From assembly GCA_014529385.2 (NCBI GenBank), contig CM043950.1:76770435-76830434 (forward strand): DNA of 60,000 nt, in the 5' to 3' direction. Every line of letters starts with the position of its first letter. The first letter of the stretch is position 1. Below, piece after piece: positions 34,296 through 46,663 of this stretch. Source of the DNA: Adiantum capillus-veneris. Lineage: Eukaryota > Streptophyta > Polypodiopsida > Polypodiales > Pteridaceae. The position numbers and the translations under genes are program-made. A model generated the notes under the pieces. It ran no database searches and was not told where the DNA came from. It saw only the letters and a list, made by a program, of their open reading frames with translations.

Positions 34296-35615
34296 GGGAG
34301 GGGGTATAGCAGCTTAGTACTTAGGCACCACAAAAGGATGGCGAATCCGCACACCCTTCACACATACACAAGCTCACTCCAAAACACAAGACTAGGTGGC
34401 GATTCCGCAAACCTCACATGGGCAAAACATTGCAAGAAAACATACTCAGAAAACCTCAAGCTTTATTTAGAGAATTAGGCGATGAAATGGGGAGCATAGG
34501 GTAGGGGAATGAGAAGGGAGAGAGTGGTAGAGCACATGGCAGATAGGTGGGAGTTGATGGCGAAGACTCGCACGAGGATTATGGCCATCATCCTTCATTT
34601 AGTTGCCCTTTATCTTCCATAGCCAAGGGTGTAGAGGTCATGCTCAAGACAAGCATGGTGATTGCGGTGATGGTGATGGTGATTGTGTGTGTGTGTGTGT
34701 GTGCACTAGGCACACACAATGCATAGTGTGTTCTTTGGTGATGTTGTGTGTGTATTTAGTGTGATGGTGACCCCTCTTTATATAGGGGAGGAGAGGGGAG
34801 GAATTCTAGAATTTAGAAATGAAGAAATCATTATCTACATAGGCCATGTGACTGTGGGCCCCACTTGTCTGGCTGTGTGTATATGTGCCAGAACAGCAGT
34901 CTCATGAGAGAGAGACTAAGAGAGAGAGATGGGTTGATGAAAAAAAGTGAGAGGTGACATGGAGAATAAAGTAATTACAAGAGGGGAGAGAGGGGAGTGT
35001 GTTTAGAGGTGAATCTGTGTGCAGATGTGTGTGAACACAAGAAAAATCCGGTAACCACCGGGTGGGGATGGGTCTGTGGGCACCTTTTTCAGTGAAACTG
35101 AGTGTGTGTGAGTGTGGGGGAGGTTATTTAGCTACAAGAGAAGAGACATGGTGTCCTTTAGAGAGAGAGGGGGGTATTTGGGTCATGGGATATGATAGGA
35201 GAGAGAAAGAGGGGGTGGGGTATACTATTTTGGAAGATAAGGTAAGTTGCATGTGAGTTAGGGTGCATCATTGGTGAGTTATAATGCATTATTGTTGAGA
35301 TGTGGGGTAGCTTGAGGGGAGAGAGAAAGGAGAAAGGACAAGGGGAAGAAAGAGGGTTTTGACCTTTTGAGTGGAGGAGAGGAAAAGGGACACCCGGCGG
35401 GGCAACAATGAAGAAAAAGGAGGCAAGGTGGGGATGGGCCCCCGCAGGCATGAGGTGGCCTATTTTACCTTTCCTATATATTTACATACTCATACTTTTT
35501 TTTTTTCTTACTTTTTCCAATGCTTTTTATCACTCCCTCCCTAAGAGGGGGTTTTCATGGGGTGGGGACGAGAGAAGAGGGGTATGGGAGCTTGGCTTGT
35601 GAAAAGCCCCCATCA
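34049..35615 (-). repeat. Gypsy C 3' LTR (1,567 bp)
   Basis: Its ends are TGACGGGAGC (34049) and GCCCCCATCA (35615), i.e. TG...CA on the minus strand. It has a TATATAAA promoter box, a GT microsatellite (about 34684-34703) and a GA microsatellite (34262-34292). It shows more substitutions against A than A's 3' LTR shows against B's. Confidence 0.93.
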
Positions 35616-35635
35616 TTAGCCCTCCCCTTTTGGCT

Positions 35636-38600
35636 AGAGGCATTCATGTTTCTAGCTCATCTGTTTGATCATTATCGTCGGAGGTGGTGGCTGATGGTGT
35701 GTCCTCATCTGGAATGTCAATTGGTGGAGCCTGGTCAAATCGAAGAAAATAAGGTTTAAGTCGCTAACCATTTACTGGTTTTATGAAGTTTTCCATCAGC
35801 CTCCATAAGCTGGTAGCTTCCATTGGCATGCTTTTTCCTGATGATGAAAGGGCCTTCCCATCAGAGCAGGAGTTTCCTATCCTTGCGCATGTCGAAGCGA
35901 TTGTCGTAGTGGAGCACCAACATTCCTTTCTTCAATTATTTTTTCCGAAGATGCTCGTTAAAGCTAAGCCGTCTATGCTCTGCTTGTGCTGCATAATAAT
36001 TTATTGCTTCTTCTCTGTCCAACTGCAGTCTTTCCAAGTTGATGATGTGATCTCTCAAATGCATGTTGGGTTGTTGAAGTTGGCTTGCCATTACTCTGAG
36101 ACTTTGTAGTTGCACTTCAATAGGCAAGATTGCTTCCTTACCAAATACTAGATGATACAGTGTGAATCCCAAGGATGTACGAAATGAAGTTTTGTAGGCC
36201 CATAAAGCTGGTAGTAGATACTTATCCCAGTCTCCGGGATGATTGTTTACCTGCTTGGTAATAATTTTAGAAACCATTCCATTTACCTTTTCAACTAGGC
36301 CATTACATTGAGGGCAATATGGTGAAGAGTGCCTCCTTGTAATGCCTAGTTTCTACATTAATTCTCCTACCAAGTCTGCTCTGAAACCTGGCCCTCTATC
36401 AGAGATGATCTCTAAAGGTGTGCCAAACCTACAGCATATGTGCTCATAGATAAATTTAGCTACCTCTACCGCTGTGATTCTAGTGGTGGCTGTAGCCTCT
36501 GCCCATCTAGTCATGTAGTCGACCCCCATGATAATGTAGAATTTTCCTGAGTTGGCCCTAGGTAATGGCCCAATGGCATCGATACCCCATTTTTCAAATG
36601 GGCCATATGAGAGATAGGTGTCTGTGGTTCAGGCATAAGTGACCTAGTGCCGGCCTTTTGACACAACTTACACATTTTGCACCAGTGGTGTACATCACGG
36701 TTGAGGCTAGGCCATATGAAGCCTGCCTGCAAGATTTTCCTACTTGTTATGTCTAGGGCAAAGTGACCACCACAAACCCCGTCGTGATAGCTAGCAATTA
36801 CTCCCGTGATTTCCTGAGAGAGAGGGACCTTCCTGAGTATTTGGTCCTTACCCTTACAGTACAAACCGTCATTGATGAGTCGATACCTTGTGGCCTTCCG
36901 CGTCAGCCATTGCTTCTGTCCCTTTGTTAAATCTAATGGGCATTCTCCTGTTTCCAAAAAATGCATGATGTCAGGCAAGGCATCACTTCCTTGTAGAGGG
37001 AGCTTTAGTTTTATTGCTTCAACCACCACTTCCTGTAGTCTTTCACTTGCTAAGGCATCTGCTTCTTGGTTTTGAGCCCTTGGAATATGGTGTATTTGAA
37101 CTTCTTCAAACTTACCCAACAAGGTTTTTACACCACTTAAGTGAGTCCTTAAACTAGGATTCTTGCATGTCCATGCTCCATTTACTTGCCTTACCAGAAG
37201 TAGAGCATCCCCAAATACATTAAGGCGTTGTACACCTTGTGAGACGCACCATTGTAGACCCTTGGTTAGTGCTGCATGCTCAGCTTCATTGTTAGAATGT
37301 GAATCTAACAATTGGCCCAACGAAAATACCTTTGTCCCTTTGTCATCAAAGACCACTATGCCTGCAGCTGCTTTGTCGGACGCTCCCTTGTAGGCTCCAT
37401 CAAAGTAGAGAGAGTATGCTCCTTCTACCATTGGTGGTACTGGAGGTAATCGGACTTCTCCTTCCTTAGATTGCTTCTCCTTCCTTTCAAAGACTTGGTA
37501 GGTCATGAGTCCCCCAAACTTGCCCTTGTCGTGCTTTCTACCTGTACCGTGTAGTCAAACTCTTGCAGACGAACTAGCCATTTAGTAATTCTAGCAGACA
37601 CATCCATGTGTTGTACAACATAGGGAAATATTTCATCCGTGGTTAGAATCACAAATTGCATAGGCAGCAAATATGACCTAAACTTTGTAGTTGCAAATCT
37701 AAGAGCTAGGACTAAGTGTTCCACATGGGTGAAACCTTTCTCTCCTGCTGTCATCATTCGACTAGAGAAGTAGATTGGCCTCATGAAAGATGTCGTCGTA
37801 TCCTTTTGGAGTAGCATAGCCCCCAATGAGTCATCACCAACACTTGAGGTGACATAGAATTTTTCATCCCACTTAGGTGGTGAGATAGTTGGCAGAGTGG
37901 CTAAGACCTCCTTTACCTTGTTGTAGTGATGTTCGCTTTCCTCATCCCAAGTGAAAGTTGATCTTTGAGTGAGTTGTTGCAGTGGTAGAACAAGTTGTGA
38001 TAGTAGATGTATGAATCTACGTAAATACCTCACCTTCTGTAGAAAAGAGACTAGCTGAAGTGCGGTCGTTGGTGAAGGTAGGGCTATGAGTGCGGACACC
38101 TTACTTGGGTCGGCGTTGATACCTCTTGCTGAAATTTCATGGCCTAGTAGAATGACTTTACTCTCCCCAATGTGACATTTATCCACATTTAATTGACCAC
38201 CTAGGCTCTGCAACCTGGCCAAACCTTCAGTTACCTTTTCTAAATGTGAAATACGGGAGCTATATATACAAAAATCATCAATGAACACTCTTATGGATGT
38301 TCCAAAGAACGGTTGAAAAACATATGTGACATATCTTTGGAATGTGGCAGGTGCATTTGTGAGACCAAATGGCATAACCCTGTATGCAAAACAACCCCAT
38401 GGCGTGATAAAAGTGGTTTTTAGTTGATCTTCCAAGGCTATGCGTATTTGAAAGTATCCAGAATAACCATCACAGACGGTATAGCATTCAAAACCTGCTA
38501 CTTCATTCAGAATTTCATCCAAGAAAGGGAGAGGAAAGTGGTCTCTCTTTGTAGCTGCATTTAGTGGTTTGTAGTCAACACAGACCCTCCACTTACCATT

Positions 38601-38933
38601 CTTTTTAGGCATCACCACTATGGGTGACACCTATTCTGAGTTTTCTACAGGATAGATGAATCCTGCGTCCAACAGTTTCCTTACCTCGGCCAAGAGTGCC
38701 TTTTCTTGTATGACCCCCAGTCGTCGTAGCTTTTGCATAACTGGTTTGACCCCTTCCTTCAGCTTAATATGATGTTCCACCACTGTAATGCCTGTGATTC
38801 TTTCATAGTTGTCAATGAACAGGTTAGGAAATCCCATCAACATTTGCAAAAAACTATCTTTCTCCTCAAGTGTTAATTCCGTAGACACCATACCCTTCAA
38901 CCTACTTCCTCCTAGGCCAGGTGATTTGCTCAC
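35636..38933 (-). pseudogene. pol: Gypsy C pol
   Basis: Open pieces in order on the minus strand are 38631-38933 (pre-RT), 37503-38630 (RT and first RNase H, 375 codons), 36511-37506 (second RNase H and integrase start, 331 codons) and 35936-36277 (integrase end). RT includes VFIDDFCIYS, and the second RNase H has LYFDGAYKGASD and NNEAEHAAL. A TAG replaces the Trp of ENSEW at the first boundary (about 38631-38633). The second boundary is an ATGA stop/start overlap at 37503-37506. The integrase breaks after the zinc finger. This copy has the longest uninterrupted RT of the three. Confidence 0.9.
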
Positions 38934-39941
38934 GTCTTCATTTACTTACCATTTTAGACCATTGTCGCCTTACTTTAGGTACAAGATGTAGCAGCTGTGG
39001 CCATGTAATCTTCGGTCCTTGCTCTGCCACATCCAATGTTAGATCATAGGGCTTAGAACTTTCCCCTAGCTGGAAGTCGGTGATGCCCAATTTCCGTCGT
39101 GGCCTAGATGGCCTCTTGCTAGTTTCTCCTCTCATGCTTCTCTCATCATCTGATTGTGTAGCTTTCTCCCTCCTAGCTCTTTTCACAGTCATGGCTTCAA
39201 GTGGTTCTAAAAAGGTTACCTTCTCCTTACCCTTTGTCCCTCTCCTTTGCTCTGGGTGGATCCACTACTATGGATTTTCCTTTCTCTTCTAGCCTTATGA
39301 TGTTTACAGGGCGATCAGGTGGTGGGGCTGGTGGAAGAGGTGGGATGGATGCTTGTAGTGGTGTCTGGGGTGGATGTAGAATTTGTGTTGGTGGGGGTGG
39401 TGCTCGGGGTGGGGGTGTTCTTTCTCTAGGGGGTGACAATTGGTTCCTCCTACCTCCTCTATTATAGTTTTGTCGTGGTTTGGGACAGTAGTACATACCG
39501 TGACCGTCTTCTCCGCAGTTGTAGCAATGATTTTCCCTGTTTTGTCGTCGTGCTCTTCCAGGGTCTTGATCTCTTTCTTGACTCCTCCCTTGTTGTATTA
39601 AGTGGACAGACAAATTCTGCAGTTGGTCAGTAATATGGGCCAACATATCTTGTTGGTCATCTCTTACCCCAAAAGCCGGTGGTGGTGGTGGAATGGTGGT
39701 TGTCGTAGTTGCTGGTTGACGCGATGTTCCTGATTCTGTTGACTCGGTTTCTTTGGCTTTCATTTGCAGCTTCTTGTCTTTAAGGCGAGCAATCTCAACG
39801 GCTAACTCGTACGTAGCCGGGAATCTACCTTTCACCTTCTCCTTGAGAAGCGGCCATAAGCCATACGTGAACCGATCTTTTTTTAGGAAATCGGGTGCAG
39901 CTTCTCCCCTAGCCAGTGACTCAACCCACCGTTCCCACAAA

Positions 39942-40049
39942 TCCACAAATTTGGACTCATAGGTGGCATATTCTAAAAGACCCTCCTGCTTCAAGTCCAC
40001 AAATTTGGACTCATAGGTGGCATATTCTAAAAGACCCTCCTGCTTCAAG
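39942..40049. repeat. 54-bp in-frame tandem duplication in Gypsy C gag
   Basis: A 54-base unit beginning TCCACAAATTTGGACTCAT occurs at 39942 and again at 39996. A and B have one copy. It adds 18 codons without shifting the frame. Confidence 0.93.
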
Positions 40050-40078
40050 TTGAGAGACCCTTCAAGTCTCTCAACTTG
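40046..40078. repeat. 13-bp-arm hairpin in Gypsy C gag
   Basis: CAAGTTGAGAGAC, a 7-base loop and GTCTCTCAACTTG are exact inverted arms. Copy A has only one arm here, so C gained a short inverted copy of the neighbouring sequence that also shifts the gag frame. Confidence 0.92.
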
Positions 40079-40427
40079 TCCCACAACTTTTCTGAAGTGG
40101 TACCTCCCCCAAAGCGCCTCTTAAAAGCGGTTTTTAAGGGTTCCCACTCATCCTTGGTTGCTTGTTGAAGTGTATTGTACCATGATCTAGCTTCTAGCTT
40201 CATGAGATGCTTAAAGATTCTAACCCGGGATTCATCCGTATCTTTGTTGCTCACTACACATGCTACTTCAACTTCATCTAGGAAGTCTGTTACCAAATCC
40301 TCTCCCTTATTTCCTTTAAATGTTGGAAATGCTACACTTACCATGATTACTGAGAGAGAGCTAGAAAGACACAGTGCTTAACTTGCAAAAGTTTTTTTCT
40401 TCTTTACAAGGAGGCGTGTATACCCTC

Positions 40428-40646
40428 TTATACTAGGACATAGATTAAAACTTCAAACGGTACATTGCCTTGTACCAAAGGTAAGACAAATGTTTGATCT
40501 GATGCCAGAACCTCCAAAAACCACTCCCCACCTGGCATGGTGTCAATGACGTGCTGATAGTGACCCTTCAAATCCAGTATTACCTTGATTGAGCATACAC
40601 GTGTTGGTATGTGTGATCTGTCTTGAGGTAGGTTGTACTGATTCAT
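40428..40646 (-). CDS. 72-codon pre-gag ORF of Gypsy C
   Basis: The open frame starts MNQYNLPQDRSHIPTR and ends VPFEVLIYVLV before a stop, 84 bases upstream of the gag start. The matching region of A (12324-12518) has the same start but a T-run frame change. No domain is recognised. It could encode a short accessory peptide or be a remnant of an N-terminal Gag extension. Confidence 0.4.
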   Translation of the reverse strand: MNQYNLPQDRSHIPTRVCSIKVILDLKGHYQHVIDTMPGGEWFLEVLASDQTFVLPLVQGNVPFEVLIYVLV

Positions 40647-40738
40647 GTGAAGCTTAGAGGTGCTTAGTCACTGTCCAAGCTTGTGGGAGAGGGTGGTGTT
40701 CTTTCCTGAAACAAAACTCAGTAGATCCTAGTTTCTCT

Positions 40739-43700
40739 GAACGTAAGGAAGGTGAGTCAATGAGAGACTTTATCGGGCGTCTAAAACACTTAAACTCTTG
40801 TTATCCTGTAAATGAGCATTTCAACAATAACCAATTTCTCTATAGATTCCTCCAAAAATTGCAACATAAGAATATCTATAATGGCCTAGTCATTAGAGGT
40901 ATTACAACCTGGGAGGCAATCACTACCAATGCAATCCAATTGGAAGAAAATTCAATGATTGCAGGTGAAAGAGTGTCCTTTGAGCAAAAGTCTAGTAGCT
41001 CGCAAGCATTGGGAATCTAGGTGGAATGGTCTTTCTTGGCACCATCTGCATCCTCAGCTTCTTCTTTCTATGTTTAATCACTACTGTATATGCACCCATA
41101 ACTGCTTCACCTTGGATTCCCTAAGCCATGGATTTCCCAAAATCATTAGGTAAGAACACGTTGACTCTTTGAATTTATGGACAACAAAATTGACCACAAA
41201 GGTTGTCCTGTTACACTTATTGTTTTATTTTTTTGAATCCCAAAGGTTGAGCCCTTCTTTGATCTGCCATTTTTACTTCAAAAGGTGCCGCTTCACACTT
41301 CAAGAGATTCAACTTCTTACAAATTGATGTAGGGAGAATGTTCAATCCCAAACCTCACTTGTAGTCTATATCCATTGGAGCAACATCTCACAATCAACCG
41401 GTGCCATATCAATTTGACTTCTTTCTCCATTTTGCATGTGCTCTTTATCCTTGACCTCACTTGTGAGTTTCTTAAAAAATGTTTGACTGAATTCAGGTGC
41501 CAATTTGAGTAATTTCTCCATTTTCACTAAACTCGGTGCCTTCATCAGAGCTTCAAAAAAATCATATGAGAGTCCTTTATCAGATGGTTCCTTGAAACTT
41601 CTTACCTTTTCAAAAGGATTTGACTTTTCAGATTCTGAAGGACTCTTGCCTATATTTTCCCACATTTTTTGCATTTCTCTTGGTGGCCATGGTCTTGTAG
41701 GTTTATCAGTATCTTGATTTAATTGAATCTCCTCAAGTACTCCAATCTAATCCTTTCTTGTGCTTTCCATCAATGGGTTTCTCAAGGTTATTCCCTTATT
41801 TCTCTTCGTGTATTTTTAACTTCCCTTTGACCTTGTGATAGCCAAACTTCCCACTTCGAGAGGATTTTCCACAACCTCCTCAATCTTGTTGCATGTAGTT
41901 CATCAAAAAAAAAAAATGCAAAGAATCACCTTCTATTTTTGTGAGTTCTTGTTGTTGTTCAATATACTACTGTCCCCCTGCTTAACTGAGTAATGTATTC
42001 CTTCCAAAGATATTGTATTCACTTGACCTTGTGCCTTCATCCTCCCTTCATTGAAATGATTAGCTATTGTATTTGTGGGGTTGTAATTCACAATTGTAAT
42101 CTCATTCTTATGTTTGCACCAAATCTCACATGCAGGTCCATGCATATGTCCCATGGTGCCACAATCTGTACATGGATGCACTGGATTGTTTGGTTGTCAA
42201 TGTCTTTGCACATTTTGCAAAATTTCCCATTGGAATGTCCTTAGTTGGGCTGATTTCTGAAATTTAGGCATGAAGGGTTGTGGTTCCACCACATTTGCTC
42301 CTAACTCCATCTTGGTAATAGTGTGTGTTGGCCTCCTTTCCATGGCCTTAGGGTTAAAATAGTAGCTATCCTAATCATGTCCAGGTCTTTGGCATACCTA
42401 ACAAACTAGTGGCTCGAGGGGGTTTATAAACTCTAAAGGCTGAAGGTCCTTCAACTTTTCCAAAATCAATTTGTTAAAGTCTGAATAATATTCAAGATAT
42501 ATTTTTTCATTATTCTTCTTTCCTTTATTCTTTTGCTTCTTTGACTTGGTTTCCTTCTCTTTTTTTGTTTCCTTTTCTTTTTCGCAGTCCATGTATCATC
42601 ATCTTCTTCATCAATTTCTAAACCTTCACCTAGATCAATTCTTGAGTCTTCATCATCCCCTTCGTCTCTGAATCTTCCTCTTTAGAATTTGTATCCTGCT
42701 TGAATTTCATGTTCTTGGTCTTCTTTTTGTCACTTGTACCATACCTTCTTTCAATTCTCATTGTTGCATCTACCAAATTCTCAAAGTCGTGTGGTTGGGT
42801 GAGAGGTGCATGCCCCCTGCAAAACTACACTCTTAAGTTGTTGTTTGAACCCTCTGCAAAAGTAATCTCCCAATTGCTCCCAAGATGGACTTTGATTTTC
42901 TTGTAGTTGGTTCATCAAATTATTGAATTGTTGTGCATATTCCTCCACCAATAAGTCTCTTTGTTTGACTTTTCTAGTTTTCTTTAGTACATCTTCAACT
43001 GTCTTCTCTACCCTGAATCTTATCATAATCGACAAAAATTGCTATGCCACATTACATGAACCATATCATAGCCTTCTGTGGCAAGGTTGTTGCAAAGTTC
43101 TCCTTATTTATTGCATCATTGTATTCATATCCAACTGGAGACTACCTAGTCTCAAACTGGCCCACATGACTGTCAGCATCCTAGGATTATTTCCCACTGA
43201 ATTTGATTGCCCCTACTTTAGGTTTAAGTGGTTGTTGGGCCATTATTGGTGGTTGTGGAGGTAGTTTACCTCCTAATGAGTTAAACATTAGAGGATTAGT
43301 GGGGGTAATGCCAATTGAGGTGTATGGATATTTAAGTATCTCCTTGCCTTCAAAAATTGATGGACTGCTTGAAATCCAAATGGTTTATAACCCTGTTTAG
43401 GAGCTTCTCGGGTTCTTCCTTGCTCTTCTAGTTTAGGTGAAGAGGTCTCCCTTGCTTCCTGTTTCTTGGTTCCCCTTGTGTGGCTAGACTCTTTTGACTT
43501 TGTCCCCTCAATGATTGGTGGAAACCTATGATCACTCTAAATTTAGGGATATCATCCCCTGAGTCTCTCCTTTATCTCTAAATTTGTGCATCCTACCAAG
43601 CATTCTATCTTCTGTTTTGAAGTTTGGTGCCATAAGTGGTAATTGGTGGCTGGTCCTGTGAACCACTCATGCATTTCTCCTTCTTCTTCTACTCCTTCTC

Positions 43701-45077
43701 TAAGCCCTCAAATATTCAATGACCATCCTGTAACAATAATACGACAGGTATTCAGGAGAATCAGAGGCCCCAAAATGTACTAAATTACTGGACCAATACT
43801 AATGAATTATTTGGGCAATGTCCAACCTTAGGTCATTTGGGAGCAAGTATAAATATGAATCCACATAGGCTACATGATCATTACTCAAACACATTAAATG
43901 CATCAAAACTAAATTTATATTACTTGCAATACAGTAATATATATTATTGCAAACATTCAAGAAGTGTGTGTCGCAATTCAAAACTAAAAACTCAGCAAAA
44001 AGCATTACATAGTAGCCAAGCCTCTTCTTCTCCTTCATTACATGCACGTCAAAATGTTAACAAATCGACGATACCGTTGTATTCTAGTTTAAAGAGGTAT
44101 GAGCCCTTTCTCTTTTATAGTTACTGAAAAATAACGTGAAAGTCTACAAACACTTTACAACAAAGTAAAAGATTACTAACTATGGGTCTAGCAATAATAT
44201 CCTGATACATCAAGATGTGACATATATTGTTTATTCTAGTGGTATGGGACACTAGAATATGTAGCTTGTGGATAACAGTGAGCATAAACAAATTCACTTG
44301 TTTAATCAAACAATTTTGATGTTGACATATCAGTTTAACCATTATTTTTTGACAAGCAATTTAGCAGTTATGTAGCTTGTGGATGACAATAGGGATAAGC
44401 AAATTCACTTGTTTAATCAAAGAGTTTTGTTTTTTACATATTAATTTAACCATTATTTTCTTACAATTAACTTAGCAATTGAGGATGGTTTCTTTCTAAT
44501 GGAGAGGTATATAATGAAAATTGACCAATATATGTTTATGGAAGATATCAAGTGGCAAAAGCTTTCTCAATGTATAGCATATGCAAAAGGATATCATATT
44601 TATGTACATTTTATTATTTAAGTTCTCTCTATGAGCTATGATCATTATTTTGTCTGACAAGGTATTCTGTATCCATTTTGAGCATTCAAGAACTTTGTAA
44701 ATAAATATGTGCAAAAGGAAAATGCTAACTCTTGCACAGGGGGGGGATTGCACCGAGTGTTTGTGTTATTCTTCTCTCCTCTTGAGCTCCTCTCTCATCG
44801 TGCCGGTGTAGCATTCTGCTCTAGAATGTACACTTGCACATGCTTTCTCTCTTTCTCTCACTTTGTGTCTCTCACTATTCATGTATAGCGTTGATTACGT
44901 GCTTGTGGTATTTGCTAGGTATCAATACTTGACATTTTATGACTTGATGTAGTATGTTATTTTGGGTATTTTGTAGGCTTACCTCGCATTTCCATAATTT
45001 ATATATGTTGCACGAAGAGTTTTTGCTGCCCATCCAAGTCAGTTTCCTCACTATGGCCATGAGTATGTTAGTGCTTG
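40739..45077 (-). repeat. M': inverted copy of region M
   Basis: It carries the reverse-strand copies of the degenerate gag (42398-43500), knuckle (41933-42181) and protease-like (about 40990-41674) remnants, plus the tail of the opposite-strand gag (40760-41020). Differences from M seen by eye are few: for example, one residue in the 43203-43400 frame (QM versus QL) and a shorter A-run near 41907. Confidence 0.92.
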
Positions 45078-45298
45078 TGACGGGAGCAAAGCGAACCCGG
45101 AACCGCGACAGCCTCTAAAACACCGGGGGAACGAATGGCCTGCCTCGAGCCTGTCATGGTAAAGCAAACAGGGGGCACCACCTAGCTTCAGCGGCTAGGA
45201 CGCAAACAACACACCACCATTACAAAGTTTTCATCCAAGAGAGATGGATGCTTGGGAGTAATGATGAAGAGGAAGGAAAATGAGATCAAGTGAGAGAG

Positions 45299-45348
<50 letters not shown>

Positions 45349-46659
45349 GGGAGGGGGTATTGCGGCTTAGCACTTAGGCACCACAGAAGGATGGCAAATC
45401 CGCACACCCTTCACACATACACAAGCTCACTCCAAACACAAGACTAGGTGGTGATTCCGCACACCTCACATGGGCAAAACATTGCAAGAAAACATACTCA
45501 CAAAACCTCAATCTTTATTTAGAGAATAAGGGGATGAAATGGGGAGCATAGGGTAGGGGAATGAGAAGGGAGAGCGTGGTAGAGAAATGGCGGATAGGTG
45601 GGAGTTGATGGCGAAGACTCGCACGAGGGTTATGGTCATCATCCTTCATTTAGTTTCCCTTCATCTTCATTAGCCCAAGGGTGTAGAGGTCATGCTCAAG
45701 ACGAGCATGGTGATTGCGGTGATGGTGATGGTGTGGGTGTGTGTGTGTGCACTAGGCACACACAGTGCATAGTGTACTCTTTGGTGATGGTGTGTGTCCT
45801 TAGTGTGATAGTGACCCCTCTTTACATAGGGGAGGAGGAGGGGAAAATTCTAGAATTTAGAAATGAAGAAATCATTATCTACATAGGGCATGTGAGTGTG
45901 GGCCCCACTTGTCTGGCTGTGTGTATATGTGCCAGAACAGCAGTCTCATGAGAGAGAGACTAAGAGAGAGAGATGGGTTGATGAAAAAAAGTGAGAGGTG
46001 ACATGGAGAATAAAGTAATTACAAGAGGGGAGAGTGGGGAGTTTATTCAGAGGTGAATCTGTGTGCAGATGTGTGTGTGAAAACAAGAAAAATTAGGTAA
46101 CCACCGGGTGGGGATGGGTCTGTGGGCACCTTTTTTAGTGAAACTGAGTGTGTGTGAGTGTGGGGGAGGTTATTTAGCTGCAAGACAAGAGACATGGCGC
46201 CCTTTAGAGAGAGAGGGGGGTATTTGGGTCATGGGATATGATAGGAGAGAGAAAGAGGGGGTGGGGTATACTATTTTGGAAGATAGGGTAAGTTGCATGT
46301 GAGTTAGGGTGCATTATTGGTGAGTTATAATGCATTATTGGTGAGAGGTGGGGTGGCTTGAGGGGAGAGAGAAAGGAGAAAGGAGAAGGGGAAGAGAGAG
46401 GGAGTTGACCTTTTGAGTGGAGGAGAGGAAAAGGGACACCCGGCGGGGCAACAGTGAAGAAAAAGGAGGCAAGGTGGGGATGGGCTACCCGCAGGCATGA
46501 GGTGGCCTATTTTACCTTTCTTATATATTTACATAATCATACTTTGTTTTTTCTTAATTTTCAATGCCTTTTATCACTCCTTCCCTAAGAGGGGGTTTTC
46601 ATGGGGTGGGGACGAGAGAAGAGGGGTATGGGAGCTTGGCTTGTGAAAAGCCCCCATCA
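45078..46659 (-). repeat. Gypsy B 3' LTR (1,582 bp)
   Basis: Inverted copy of the A 3' LTR, including the altered TATGTAAA box (read as TTTACATA at 45821-45828). Its outer flank CTTG matches the CAAG after A's 3' LTR, as expected for one duplicated segment. The GA run (45291-45345) has one interruption. Confidence 0.93.
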
Positions 46660-46663
46660 TTAT

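Larger units (their letters stand above)
38940..40344 (-). pseudogene. gag: Gypsy C gag
   Basis: The gag starts at ATG 40344 (MVSVAFPTFKGNKGEDL) and stays open for 99 codons. It is broken at 40046-40078 by a short inverted insertion, and continues in another frame (39227-40084, 285 codons) through the CCHC knuckle CYNCGEDGHGMYYCP. An 18-codon stretch (LKQEGLLEYATYESKFVD) is present twice in tandem because of a 54-bp duplication. A continuing spacer (38938-39192) ends at MVSK, where the protease deletion begins. Confidence 0.88.
34049..40738 (-). mobile_element. Gypsy copy C, 5'-truncated and protease-deleted
   Basis: This is the same family as copy A but more diverged from A than B is. Read on the minus strand it starts inside the leader ORF (40738) and has a small ORF, gag, a spacer with the protease deleted, RT, both RNase H domains, integrase, a polypurine tract and a full 3' LTR ending at 34049. 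It keeps several ancestral states lost in A and B: five T in the RT homopolymer, GAG instead of TAG in integrase, and an open gag-to-spacer frame. The 34049 edge sits inside element D. The 40738 edge joins M' with no LTR. Confidence 0.92.
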
